Below are positions 14,342 to 22,947 of a DNA stretch of 64,000 bases, piece by piece. The stretch is from Dyella mobilis. Lineage in GTDB: Bacteria; Pseudomonadota; Gammaproteobacteria; Xanthomonadales; Rhodanobacteraceae. The translations under genes were made by a program, and so were the position numbers. Below the pieces are notes generated by a model, which saw only the letters and a program-made list of their open reading frames with translations, was not told the DNA's origin and did not search any database. The first letter of the stretch is position 1. Each line of letters opens with the position of its first letter. Where the stretch lies: contig NZ_JADIKF010000039.1 in assembly GCF_016904945.1 (NCBI RefSeq), positions 682,001-746,000 on the forward strand, in the 5' to 3' direction.

Positions 14342-15541
14342 TCAAACCAGCTGCAAATCGCGTGGCCGGGCCTGCGGGAAAACCGTTTGCAGCTGGTTGT
14401 TGTTGAGGCCCCAGATGCGGCCGAGCAGGCTGCTATAGACGTCGCGGTAGTTGTTGAGCACCTTGTAGTCGCGGTTCTGCAGCAGGTTCTGCTGATTCAC
14501 TGCCACCTGTTCGCCGGCGATGCGCCCGCCGCGGACTTTTCCGCCCAGCACCCAGTGCACGGTGCCGTGGCCGTGGTCGGTGCCGCGATCGCCGTTTTCG
14601 CGGAAAGTGCGACCGAATTCGGAAACTACTACCACCGTGGTGTTGTTCCATTCGTTGCCGAGGGCATCGGCATAGGCGGCGAGGCCGGCGCCGAGGTTCT
14701 TCAGGTTGTTGGCCAGTCCGCCGGTCACGTTGCCCTGGTTGACGTGGGTATCCCAGCCGCCGACATCGACGAAGCCCAGGCGATATTGATCGCGCATCAG
14801 CGTGGCGATGCGCTGGGTTTCCTGTGCAAAGCCGGACGCGTTTGGAGCGCCGCGGCTGGCCGCGACCATTTCTTTTTGCAGATCCATCGACACGGTGCTG
14901 CGCAGGCTCAGGCCGTCGGCGGCCGCGGAGGCAAGCGAGGTGTTCTTGTACATGCCGGCCAGGATCGCCGACTGGCGTTCGTCGAAGTTCGCCTTGGTAT
15001 TGCCGCGCAGCGAGATATTGGGGATGTCTTTGCTGGCGCCCTGGAAGCTCAGCGGCAGGCTGTTGGTAAAGGCGATCGCCGGCACGCCGGTGAGCTGGCT
15101 CGACAGCCGGGCCATGAAACCAGAACGATAGTTGTTGCCTTGATCGAGGGGCTCGCCGCGTTCGATGTTGTCCTGGGTTTCGAAATGGCTGCGCGAAAGA
15201 TCGTCGGTGCCGGCAAAGGGAATGAACGCCACCTGCTTCTTCTGCCACAGCGGATAGATCGAATCGCGCAGCACCGGGTTCAAGCCCCAGTTCGCATCGA
15301 GCGGAATGGTGCTGTTGGGATTGCCGTTGTCCGGCTTGGCGATGGCGATGGTGGGGCGCGATTCGTAGTAGAAGTCGCTGCTGTACGGCACCAGGAAGTT
15401 GTTGCAGTCGTAGCCGCCGCGCAGAAACACGAACAGAAAGCGCGGCGAGCCGGGCGGGGCGGCGAACAGGCGACCGGAGAACGAAAGGGCGGGCAGCGCG
15501 GCAGCGCTGGCGGCGGCGAGCAGGAATTGGCGGCGTTTCAT
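14342..15541 (-). CDS. DUF1501 family exported protein
   Basis: The product is 399 aa. It begins with the Tat-like MKRRQFLLAAASAAALPAL, then PRFLFVFLRGGYDCNNFLVP, the N-terminal signature of DUF1501, a family with an alkaline-phosphatase/sulfatase-like fold. VVVSEFGRTFRENGDRGTDHG near the C-terminus contains the conserved EFGRT and DHG metal-site motifs. The start is the ATG at 15541, 13 bases after the first DUF1800 gene. Function is unknown; it is presumably a periplasmic or surface partner of the DUF1800 proteins. The upstream open frame to 15733 lies inside that gene and was not used. Confidence 0.88.
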   Translation of the reverse strand: MKRRQFLLAAASAAALPALSFSGRLFAAPPGSPRFLFVFLRGGYDCNNFLVPYSSDFYYESRPTIAIAKPDNGNPNSTIPLDANWGLNPVLRDSIYPLWQKKQVAFIPFAGTDDLSRSHFETQDNIERGEPLDQGNNYRSGFMARLSSQLTGVPAIAFTNSLPLSFQGASKDIPNISLRGNTKANFDERQSAILAGMYKNTSLASAAADGLSLRSTVSMDLQKEMVAASRGAPNASGFAQETQRIATLMRDQYRLGFVDVGGWDTHVNQGNVTGGLANNLKNLGAGLAAYADALGNEWNNTTVVVVSEFGRTFRENGDRGTDHGHGTVHWVLGGKVRGGRIAGEQVAVNQQNLLQNRDYKVLNNYRDVYSSLLGRIWGLNNNQLQTVFPQARPRDLQLV

Positions 15542-15554
15542 GGCAAGCCTCTCA

Positions 15555-17123
15555 TTACCGGTAATTGAAATCGGGAGACGACAGCAGGAAGGTGTTCCAT
15601 TCCACCTGCGAATTGGCTTTGGCGAGCGCATCGCGCGTTGCGGCCGACAGTGTGGGTTGCAACGTTTGCTTGAACAGCGGGCCGTTGAGCAACGGCGGGG
15701 CGGCGTGCGGTGCATCGCCGTCGTCGCCGGCAAACAGTCGGTTGCGGCCGCTGCCGATGGCGCGGGCCACGTCGAAACGCTTGGCCATCTGGCCTGAACT
15801 GGACCAGCTGGCGTCGTCGGTGGCCCAGCCGTCCGGCGTGATGTGGCCGTATACCGGTTCGGTCATCTGGTGCAGCCAGTTCACCAGCGGCGCCGCATTG
15901 GCGATCGGCTTGCCGTCGTAGCTCAGGCGCATCGCCGACACCAGGAACTGGGTGGGGTCCTTGAACTTCTTGCCGTAGCTGGCGGTGATGTCTTTGGACA
16001 GGAACATGGTGCGCAGCACGGCGGCGATGTCGCCGTCGGTGTTGCGGAAGGTCTGCGCCATCGCGTCGACCAGCTCCGGCGGCGGATTGTCAGCGACGAA
16101 ATACTGTGCGAGCTGGCGCGAGATGAAGGTGGCGCAGGCCGGCTGCTGCACGATCAGGTCGACGGCCTGCTTGATTTCATCGAAACCGCTGCCCTTGATG
16201 GTGTGACCCAGAAATTGCTTGTCGGAGAAATCGTGCTTGTTGGGCGTGAAGACGAACAGGCCGTCGCGCACCACGCCGGGCCGCAGGCGGAAGAAGCCGC
16301 CATCCACGCCGTTGATCACGTTGGGGCCGCGCCGCGGCGCAACGCCGGCGCCGGTGAGAATCAAGGCCAGTTGCTGCACGTCCTGCTGGGTGTAGCCGGA
16401 GTTGACGCCAAGGGTGTGCAACTCCATCAGCTCGCGCGCGTAGTTTTCGTTGGTCTTGCCGCGCACGTTCTTGGCGTTGTCCAGGTAGATCTGCATGGCC
16501 GGGCTTTCCAGCGTGGCCAATACCAGATCCTTGAATTTGCCCAGGGCGTTGGGGCGGATCACGTTTTCCTCGTAGTCGGTGGTGAACAGCCCCACGCCGC
16601 CTTTGGGCGCATAGACGCTGAAGTGGTTGAGCCAGAACCACACCATCTGCTCCTTCAACTGGTTGCTGCCGTAGACGGCGCGCAGCAGTTCCACTTCTTC
16701 GCTTTGCTTGTAGAGGTCGCGCCGGTACATCTGGAAATCTTTCTTGGCCATGTCCTTGGCGCTGGTGTCGGCGGCGTCGACGTCTTTCACCTTCTTTTGT
16801 TCGTCGTGATATTCGGCGACCAGCTTGGCGGGCGTGGTGTTGTAGACCTCATAGCTGTTGATCAGCGGCGCGACGGCAGGGGGCAGGGGATCGTCGCCGC
16901 CGGCGAGCTGCTCATCCAGAAAACGCGTGCGGCCCAGTTCGCGGTAGCGCTCGATGGTGGCGCTGTCCAGGCCGAAGGTGTCGCGATGCAGCCAGGCGAT
17001 GTCGTCGGCGCTCAAGGGGGCGCTGCCCGCGGCCTGGGCCGGAGCCATGAGCGGGGCGGCAAGCAGCAGGCCGCAGAGGGCAAGGCGAAGCCTGGGTGGA
17101 GGCGGAGCGGCTTGGGCGGGCAT
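15555..17123 (-). CDS. DUF1800 family exported protein (first copy)
   Basis: The product is 522 aa. A Pro-rich N-terminus, a hydrophobic core (ALCGLLLAAPLMAPAQA) and a signal cleavage site are followed by DDIAWLHRDTFGLDSATIER, WFWLNHFSVYAPKGG, NYARELMELHTLGVNSGYTQ and FDEIKQAVDLIVQQPACATF. It is the head of a leftward DUF1800-DUF1501-DUF1800 cluster. The ATG at 17123 is 11 bases after AGGGG; the ATG at 17171 has no site. The paralogue at 12640-14169 is similar over the full length. Confidence 0.88.
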   Translation of the reverse strand: MPAQAAPPPPRLRLALCGLLLAAPLMAPAQAAGSAPLSADDIAWLHRDTFGLDSATIERYRELGRTRFLDEQLAGGDDPLPPAVAPLINSYEVYNTTPAKLVAEYHDEQKKVKDVDAADTSAKDMAKKDFQMYRRDLYKQSEEVELLRAVYGSNQLKEQMVWFWLNHFSVYAPKGGVGLFTTDYEENVIRPNALGKFKDLVLATLESPAMQIYLDNAKNVRGKTNENYARELMELHTLGVNSGYTQQDVQQLALILTGAGVAPRRGPNVINGVDGGFFRLRPGVVRDGLFVFTPNKHDFSDKQFLGHTIKGSGFDEIKQAVDLIVQQPACATFISRQLAQYFVADNPPPELVDAMAQTFRNTDGDIAAVLRTMFLSKDITASYGKKFKDPTQFLVSAMRLSYDGKPIANAAPLVNWLHQMTEPVYGHITPDGWATDDASWSSSGQMAKRFDVARAIGSGRNRLFAGDDGDAPHAAPPLLNGPLFKQTLQPTLSAATRDALAKANSQVEWNTFLLSSPDFNYR

Positions 17124-17290
17124 GGCGTGGGTATCCCCTGTGGACGGTCTTGCCTGCCTCAAACGTGCCATCGCCGGAGGCGCTGACGCGACGGTTGCGA
17201 AAGGTGAAGCATATTCCGCTGTGATTCACGAATTTTGCGGCCGCCTTGTTAACTCGGAGTTACCATGCGAGGTCCAAGGAAGCCCGAACC

Positions 17291-17893
17291 ATGCACAAAA
17301 CTTACGACCAGGCGTATTTCGACAAGTGGTATCGCGACCCCAGGCACGCCGTGTCGTCGTCGGCGGCGCTCAAGCGCAAGGTGGCGATGGTGGTGGCGCA
17401 GGCCGAGTATTACCTGGGGCGGCCGATCCGCAACGTGCTCGACATCGGTTGTGGCGAAGGCGTGTGGCGCGCGCCGCTACGCGCATTGCGGCCGGACGTG
17501 CATTATCGCGGGCTCGACTCCAGCGAGTATGCGGTGCGCCGCTTCGGACGCACGCGCAACATCGGGCTGGCGCGTTTCAGCCAATTGGCGGAGTTGCGCT
17601 TCGATACGCGCTTCGACGTGATCGTCTGCACGGACGTCTTGCATTACCTGAAGCCGGCGGAGATCCATGCCGGACTGATCGGCATTGGCGAGATGCTGGA
17701 AGGGGTCGCGTTTCTCGAAGTGTTCACCAACCGCGATGATCCCGAAGGCGATCACCACGATTTGTACCTGCGTTCGCCCGCGTGGTACCTGAAGGCGTTC
17801 GGTGAAGTGGGCCTGTTGTCCTGCGGGTCGCATTGCTACCTGGGGCCGCGCCTGGAGAGGCAGTTTGCGGCGCTGGAGCGTGCGCAGCTGTAG
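17291..17893 (+). CDS. Class I SAM-dependent methyltransferase
   Basis: The product is 200 aa. Motif I is VLDIGCGEGVWRAPL (SAM binding), motif II acidic residue in YRGLDSSEYAVRR, and motif IV VIVCTDVLHYL. An N-terminal helix (MHKTYDQAYFDKWYRDPRH) resembles small methyltransferases of the Methyltransf_23/25 type. The ATG at 17291 has AAGGA 10 bases upstream; an upstream in-frame start at 17246 has no site. The substrate is not evident. It stands alone between the leftward DUF1800 cluster and the convergent sulfotransferase gene. Confidence 0.85.
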   Translation: MHKTYDQAYFDKWYRDPRHAVSSSAALKRKVAMVVAQAEYYLGRPIRNVLDIGCGEGVWRAPLRALRPDVHYRGLDSSEYAVRRFGRTRNIGLARFSQLAELRFDTRFDVIVCTDVLHYLKPAEIHAGLIGIGEMLEGVAFLEVFTNRDDPEGDHHDLYLRSPAWYLKAFGEVGLLSCGSHCYLGPRLERQFAALERAQL

Positions 17894-18051
17894 ACCGAGT
17901 GTCACTGCTTGATCCGGGGTCTGCTGCACTCCGCGCGACGCCGTTGCGTTACGTCTCGCCGCAGCTGCTTGCAGGAGCGGCGATGCGCGAGGTATCAAGA
18001 GGACCCGATGTGAAGTCCAAGGCCGGGATCGGGATTGGGAAGCCCTGTGGA

Positions 18052-19362
18052 TCAGTGCCGTTTCGCGACCGCAGACGTTGTGTGATAACTGCGTTTGGTG
18101 TCTGCACGACCGTCACGCTTGCGTAGTAGTCTGCTAGCGTAGTCTCGCAGCCCAGCCTGCCGGATCGTCAAGTAAATGCCGACGCCCATCCCGGATGTGG
18201 CAAGCCACAGTACGTGCCTGATCGTTTTGGGTATTTCCTCTTTCAGGTAATGCGATGCGAGCGCCATGGCGAAGCCGGCAACGAGCATTGCGCCGCACCA
18301 GTTCAGCCGCTTTGTCAGCGTGGCCACTTTACGCTGCCCTTCCGCATAATCTGCGTCGAGCCCTGCTACGAAGGTAACGCGCTTGTTGAAGTCAGCCTCT
18401 ATTTGCGCAAGTGCATCCTTGGAGACCGGCTCGGGACGATCCGATTGTTGCAGCTGACGACTTAATTGGGTGGCGATCTCGATCAGGTGCGGATCTGTCC
18501 GATGATCTCTTCCTTCGAAGTTCCCGGGAACACGTGAACTGTTGATTTTGCACTCGATCGGTTCGAGGCAAGCTTCCAAATACGGTTCGTTCAAAAACTC
18601 CAACACGCTGCGAATAGTGAGCTCTGGCCGTTGCACGAGATCCTCGTAGCGCAATCTGTGAACGATTTGCGGGCCGTATGCCCGCTCCGCCCGCAAACAT
18701 GCTCGTACAGTGCCAAGCCAGTATTCGTAGGCTTGCTGCTCGTTCTCGATCAGCCTTTTTTCCTGGGCTGCCTTGAAGTTGAGCATGGAATTCACGACGG
18801 ACTGGACATCGCGCACGATGTGCACAAACCTGGCATGGGGAAAAAGCTTTCTCAGGGCGGCGATCTGGTAGGAGTATTCGGGTGTGCCATCCACCCAGCG
18901 CAATTTGGGTTCGTTTTCCGAGCGAGACACGTGCAGCAGAGGACTGGCTTGCGATGGATCCCGTCTGCAGCATTCGCGCGATAGTTGTTCCTGCTGCAGG
19001 CGATGATCAAGGACAAGAGTATTGATGCTGTCGCCGAGTAGCTGAAAAAATTCGGCGTCCTGTATCCCGAGTGCGCTAAGTTGCGAGCGTTGCTGGCGAG
19101 AACTTCCGACGTGGAATTGAACCGCGGCATTTACCGCAAACTCGCCGAGCCAACAGGATTCTTCCTGGGGCAGGATATTGGCGTGCTGGCCGAGGCACCA
19201 GGTCAGTATGCTGGTGCCTGATCTGGGAGATCCCACCACAAAGATCGGGCCACGCCTGCTTTGTGCGTGATTTTCGGGCATGTTTTCGATCCCCAATGAG
19301 CCGGTCGAGCACATTGCTGCCTGAAGTGACTTTGCCGGCACTTCTGGTTCCTGCTCACCCAC
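18052..19362 (-). CDS. Sulfotransferase family protein with C-terminal membrane helices
   Basis: The product is 436 aa. The PAPS-binding 5'-phosphosulfate loop is VVGSPRSGTSILTW (about residues 41-54), and the 3'-phosphate motif is FVHIVRDVQSVVNSM. After the catalytic domain come two hydrophobic helices (WCGAMLVAGFAMALASHYL and VLWLATSGMGVGIYLTI) and a basic tail, so it is anchored in the inner membrane with a cytosolic active site. It should move sulfate from PAPS to a sugar, lipid or peptide; the acceptor is unknown. The start is uncertain: GTG at 19362, or ATG at 19281 after GGGGA. Confidence 0.85.
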   Translation of the reverse strand: MGEQEPEVPAKSLQAAMCSTGSLGIENMPENHAQSRRGPIFVVGSPRSGTSILTWCLGQHANILPQEESCWLGEFAVNAAVQFHVGSSRQQRSQLSALGIQDAEFFQLLGDSINTLVLDHRLQQEQLSRECCRRDPSQASPLLHVSRSENEPKLRWVDGTPEYSYQIAALRKLFPHARFVHIVRDVQSVVNSMLNFKAAQEKRLIENEQQAYEYWLGTVRACLRAERAYGPQIVHRLRYEDLVQRPELTIRSVLEFLNEPYLEACLEPIECKINSSRVPGNFEGRDHRTDPHLIEIATQLSRQLQQSDRPEPVSKDALAQIEADFNKRVTFVAGLDADYAEGQRKVATLTKRLNWCGAMLVAGFAMALASHYLKEEIPKTIRHVLWLATSGMGVGIYLTIRQAGLRDYASRLLRKRDGRADTKRSYHTTSAVAKRH

Positions 19363-19615
19363 AGGAGCCTCGGCAGCGTGGAAAACGTCAGCCTGGAGAC
19401 AGGTTATCCGCTTTTTCTTGATTTGGCGAGCCGCCCATCCGCCGGCTTTTGGCTGATGTTTGGTTTCGGCAAGAAATTGGCGTGTCTTTCATGGAGAAAT
19501 GAAAGGGGCTGGCGAGCTGGGAATTACCGACGCTGATTGCGTCTGGTGTTGATAGCATGCCGCAATGTAAGCGGTTGGTTGGTGCCGCCCAACCAGGCCG
19601 AAGAAAATCCGAGGA

Positions 19616-20422
19616 TTAGACCAGCATCACCTTGACGCCGGCATCGCGCAAGGCAGCGATCATCTCCGGCTCTGCGCTGTTGTCGGTGATGACTGTCTGC
19701 AGCGTTTGCACCGGCGTGATAACGGAAAGGCTGCGCTGCCCCAGTTTGCTTGCATCGAATACTGCAATGGTTTCGCGCGATACGCGAATCATCAGTGCAT
19801 TGAGCGAGGCTTCCAGCGGATCGGGTGTGGTAACGCCGACGACCGGGTCGAGACCATCGACGCCCAGGAACAGGCGGTCGGCGGAAATGCGCGAAAGCGC
19901 CTGTTCCGCATCCGGGCCCACCAGCGAGTAGGAGGTCTGGCGCAACAGGCCGCCCAGCATCATCACGCGGATGTGCGGCAGGCCGGACAGTTCCAGCGCG
20001 ATGTTCAGCGCGTTGGTCACCACCGTCAGCGAGTCGAATTTCATCTGGCGGATCTGCCGGGCGATTTCCACCGTGGTGGAGCCGGAGTCGAGGATGATGG
20101 TCTCGCCGTCCTTGATCAGCTTGGCCGCGGCCTGGCCGATGCGCAGTTTCTGCGGATGCGAGCGCGTTTCCTTGATGCTCAGCGGAATGTCGTTGGTGCT
20201 GGTTTGCGTGACCGGCAGGGCGCCGCCGTGCGAACGCGCGATGGCGGAGCTGCGCGCCAGCATTTCCAGGTCGTTGCGGATGGTGACGGTGGAGGTGCCA
20301 AAACGGCCGGCCAGCTCTTCGACCGTGGCGCGGCCGTTGCTCTCCACGTATTCGACGATCAGGCGTCGGCGCTCCTCGACGAGCAAGCGTTGCGAGGGGG
20401 CGGAGGCGCGGGCTTCGGTCAT
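19616..20422 (-). CDS. DeoR/GlpR-family transcriptional regulator of the sugar locus
   Basis: The product is 268 aa. The N-terminal winged helix is EERRRLIVEYVESNGRATVE and then GTSTVTIRNDLEML. The C-terminal DeoRC sensor domain has LDSGSTTVEIARQI and FLGVDGLDPVVGVTT, typical of a sugar-phosphate sensor. Its ATG overlaps the TGA of the amidohydrolase gene by 4 bases, so it is the last gene of a leftward operon with aldolase and amidohydrolase. By family, it probably represses both that operon and the divergent AgaS-kinase operon until a phosphorylated sugar binds. Confidence 0.9.
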   Translation of the reverse strand: MTEARASAPSQRLLVEERRRLIVEYVESNGRATVEELAGRFGTSTVTIRNDLEMLARSSAIARSHGGALPVTQTSTNDIPLSIKETRSHPQKLRIGQAAAKLIKDGETIILDSGSTTVEIARQIRQMKFDSLTVVTNALNIALELSGLPHIRVMMLGGLLRQTSYSLVGPDAEQALSRISADRLFLGVDGLDPVVGVTTPDPLEASLNALMIRVSRETIAVFDASKLGQRSLSVITPVQTLQTVITDNSAEPEMIAALRDAGVKVMLV

Positions 20423-21672
20423 GACAAGCTCAAGATTCGGGCGGCATTGTCATGGTATATCTTGCGCAGCACCGTGTCTGTCAGACCCACGCCGTAGATG
20501 GACCAGCGGCCCTGAGGCGGGATTTCTGCGGGGGCGTAGTCGAAATATTCGTCCTCGGTCTCCAGGAAGCGGTAGTAGATCTCGTACAGCTCGTCCCCGA
20601 ACAGTTGCTGCGGCACATCGTCGCCGTAAGGGGAAGGCACCGCATCGGTGCCGAACAGGATGCGGTCCTGATAGCGGTCGAAGAAGCGCTGCGCCGTGCG
20701 CGGCTGGCGCCCCAGTTCGCCGATGCGTGCGCTGATGTCCACCAGCGTGTTGGGGAAACGGTCGAGGCATTCCGCCACGGCCTGCAGATTTTCCGCCCAG
20801 TTGCCCACGTGCATCAGCACGAACGTGGTCTTGGGATGGCGGGCGATGAGGCGGTCTCGCGCCGCAAGGATTTCTTCGTTGCTGGGGAATTCCGGGCCGT
20901 AGAAGGACCAGTCCGGGTGATTGGCCAGTTCTTCGTAGCGTTCGTTGTACTCGTCGGTAGGCAGGAAAAACGCCTCCGGATCGGAGACGTGCATGAACAC
21001 CGGCATGTTGTGTGCGGCGCAGGCCTCCCACATCGGGTCGAAGCGGCGATCGTCCACGGCCACCAGGGCGCCGCTGTCGACGCCTTCGCGCAGATACAGC
21101 CCCAGCGTCTTGAGCAGCTTCAGGCCGCGCGCGCCGACGCGGTGGGCGTGATCGATCGCCTCGCCCTGCAACTGGCCGTAGTTCGCTTCCGGGAAGTGCT
21201 CGTAGGAGGGCTCGGTGAGCGTGGCGAAGCGCCCGGGTGCGGCCTTGTCGAATAGCTCGATGCTGCGCTCCAGGCCCTTGCCGACGCCGCCGGTGAGGTT
21301 GACCAGGGTGCGCACGCCTTTGCGGTCCATCACCGGTAGCAGATCCTCCGGCTTGGCGAACACGGTGATGTCTTCGCCCACCGATACGCCGCTGCGCACC
21401 TTGCTGGACCAGGTGAGGTGCACGTGCGCATCGATCACCGGAAAGCGCGGGCGCTCGATACGGTTCTTGGGCACGCGCAGCATGCTGTGTGGCTTGAAGT
21501 CCTTCAGGAGCAATCCGCTTTTGCTGGCGTCGGGCGCGGTCTGCAGCGGGTTCTTGTCGCTGGCCTTGATCGTGCCCATGCCGCGCGGCGGAGCGCAGCA
21601 GAAGCAACCGGCGCGGGTTTGCGTGCGGAAGGACCAGCCTGGCGGGGAGGGTTTGCGTTTGATGTGCGGCAT
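20419..21672 (-). CDS. Amidohydrolase family protein (Amidohydro_2 type)
   Basis: The product is 417 aa. The TIM-barrel metal-binding entry is FPVIDAHVHLTW, further ligands are in VFMHVSDPEAF and FVLMHVGNW, and the terminal aspartate is in ILFGTDAVPSP. These fit the amidohydrolase-related PF04909 fold. An N-terminal extension of about 75 residues contains CFCC. The ATG at 21672 follows GAGG; an ATG at 21579 lacks a site. Its place between the aldolase and the DeoR regulator suggests a step in sugar breakdown, such as deacetylating an amino-sugar phosphate or hydrolysing a lactone, although classical AgaA/NagA deacetylases belong to another subfamily. Confidence 0.8.
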   Translation of the reverse strand: MPHIKRKPSPPGWSFRTQTRAGCFCCAPPRGMGTIKASDKNPLQTAPDASKSGLLLKDFKPHSMLRVPKNRIERPRFPVIDAHVHLTWSSKVRSGVSVGEDITVFAKPEDLLPVMDRKGVRTLVNLTGGVGKGLERSIELFDKAAPGRFATLTEPSYEHFPEANYGQLQGEAIDHAHRVGARGLKLLKTLGLYLREGVDSGALVAVDDRRFDPMWEACAAHNMPVFMHVSDPEAFFLPTDEYNERYEELANHPDWSFYGPEFPSNEEILAARDRLIARHPKTTFVLMHVGNWAENLQAVAECLDRFPNTLVDISARIGELGRQPRTAQRFFDRYQDRILFGTDAVPSPYGDDVPQQLFGDELYEIYYRFLETEDEYFDYAPAEIPPQGRWSIYGVGLTDTVLRKIYHDNAARILSLS

Positions 21673-21945
21673 CGCCTTTACCTCCTCATCCCTTCAGGGA
21701 GAGGATTGAGTTGAGGGGCCGCTCTGGCGGCGGCCTTCATCAGAGCATCTTCATCACTGAAGGGTTGCGCAAGACTAACCCCTCGTCCCAGCCTTCTCCC
21801 GGACAGCGAGAAGGAAAAATCGGGGATCGCCTCAAACCCCCTCCCCGGCGGGTGTGAGGGGGATGCACTGGGCATCCCGCCGGGGAGGGAGCGTGGCGCC
21901 GCGGTTGACGGGAAGAGGGGTGATTCCCGCACCGCGGATCTCGGC
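21673..21945. other. GC-rich intergenic region with nested inverted repeats
   Basis: It lies between the aldolase and amidohydrolase genes. It carries low-complexity CCCTC/GAGGG repeats, for instance near 21690-21720 and 21838-21893, where CCCCTCCCCGGCGGG and CCCGCCGGGGAGGG pair. No gene is present. It may reduce read-through within the operon. Confidence 0.4.
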
Positions 21946-22863
21946 TCAGCGCGGGTACTTGGCCATGATCTGATGCACCTGCTTCACCAGTGCGACGGCC
22001 TGGTCCAGCGGACGCAGCCACATGTTGCGGCCGAACATCACGCCGTTGGCGCCGGAGGCCATGTAGAACTCCACTTTGCGCAACACGGCCGCATCGTCGT
22101 CGTTCTTCTCGCCGCCGGAGAACAGCACCATGGTGCGGCCGGCCGAGCGCACTACGCGCTCAGTGCGTGCGGAAGCGTCTTCGTTCAGCTGGTTGTACGG
22201 GGCCGGCACATTGGCCACCTTGTCGTCCGGCTCGTGCAGCTTGACGATGTCCGCACCCAGTTCCAGCGCCACGCGGGCGGCGTAATCCTGTGCAAACAGG
22301 GTGCCCTTGCCGCCCTTGGCCTCGATGGCCGCGCCGCGCGGGTAGGACCACAACACCAGCGGCATGCCGAAGCGCTCGCAATCCTGGCGCACTTTTTCGA
22401 ACTGGCGGAATTCGTCGTGCTGGCGCGGCGAACCGATATACATGGTGTAGCCCACGGCGTCGGCGCCCAGCCGCACGGCATCTTCCACCGAGGCGAACAG
22501 CGGCGAGGTGGCGTCCGCATCGCTGGGAATGTTGGTCTTGCCGTTGAGTTTGAGGATCAGCGGAATCTGCCCGCACCATTCACCCAGGTATTTCTCAGCC
22601 AGGCCCACACCGAGCGCGATGGCGGAAAAATTCCCTTCCACCGCGAGCCGGAACTGGTATTCCGGATCGACGGCGGAAGGGTGGGGGAAAAAATCGGTCG
22701 GACCGTGCTCCAGGCCCTGGTCCAGCGGCAACACGAGCAGACTGCCGTTACGCGGCCCGTGGCCATACATGAGGCGCCACAGGCGGGTGCGCTTGCCGTG
22801 AGAGAGGGAAAGTTTCGAAAACTTTTCGGAAGCTATCGAAAGGTGTTGTAAGTGATCTTTCAT
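21946..22863 (-). CDS. Class I fructose/tagatose-bisphosphate aldolase (DhnA/FbaB type)
   Basis: The product is 305 aa. Features are LLVLPLDQGLEHGPTDFF, LILKLNGKTNIPSD, the Schiff-base region (ALELGADIVKLHEP) and RTMVLFSGGEKNDDD with GANGVMFGRN, typical of DhnA-type class I aldolases. In this context it would split tagatose-1,6-bisphosphate (or fructose-1,6-bisphosphate) into DHAP and glyceraldehyde-3-phosphate. The ATG at 22863 leaves only 26 bases to the divergent AgaS gene. A start at Met32 would leave room for a promoter, so the first 31 residues are uncertain. Confidence 0.85.
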   Translation of the reverse strand: MKDHLQHLSIASEKFSKLSLSHGKRTRLWRLMYGHGPRNGSLLVLPLDQGLEHGPTDFFPHPSAVDPEYQFRLAVEGNFSAIALGVGLAEKYLGEWCGQIPLILKLNGKTNIPSDADATSPLFASVEDAVRLGADAVGYTMYIGSPRQHDEFRQFEKVRQDCERFGMPLVLWSYPRGAAIEAKGGKGTLFAQDYAARVALELGADIVKLHEPDDKVANVPAPYNQLNEDASARTERVVRSAGRTMVLFSGGEKNDDDAAVLRKVEFYMASGANGVMFGRNMWLRPLDQAVALVKQVHQIMAKYPR

Positions 22864-22947
22864 TTCGAATACTCTGGGAGCGTCATCGGATGGTTTCACA
22901 TTCGAACGAATTGAGCAAAATGTCAATACTTCATAAGAAAACGAAAG
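22813..22947. promoter_or_regulatory. Divergent control region with repeated TTCGAA motifs
   Basis: TTTCGAAA (22813-22820), TTTTCGG (22823-22829), TATCGAAAG (22834-22842), TTTCGAA (22863-22869), ATTCGAACGAA (22900-22910) and AAAACGAAAG (22938-22947) crowd around the divergent aldolase and AgaS starts. DeoR-family repressors often bind such TTTCG/CGAAA repeats, and the local DeoR gene is the obvious candidate. Some motifs fall inside the currently assigned coding ends. Confidence 0.5.
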
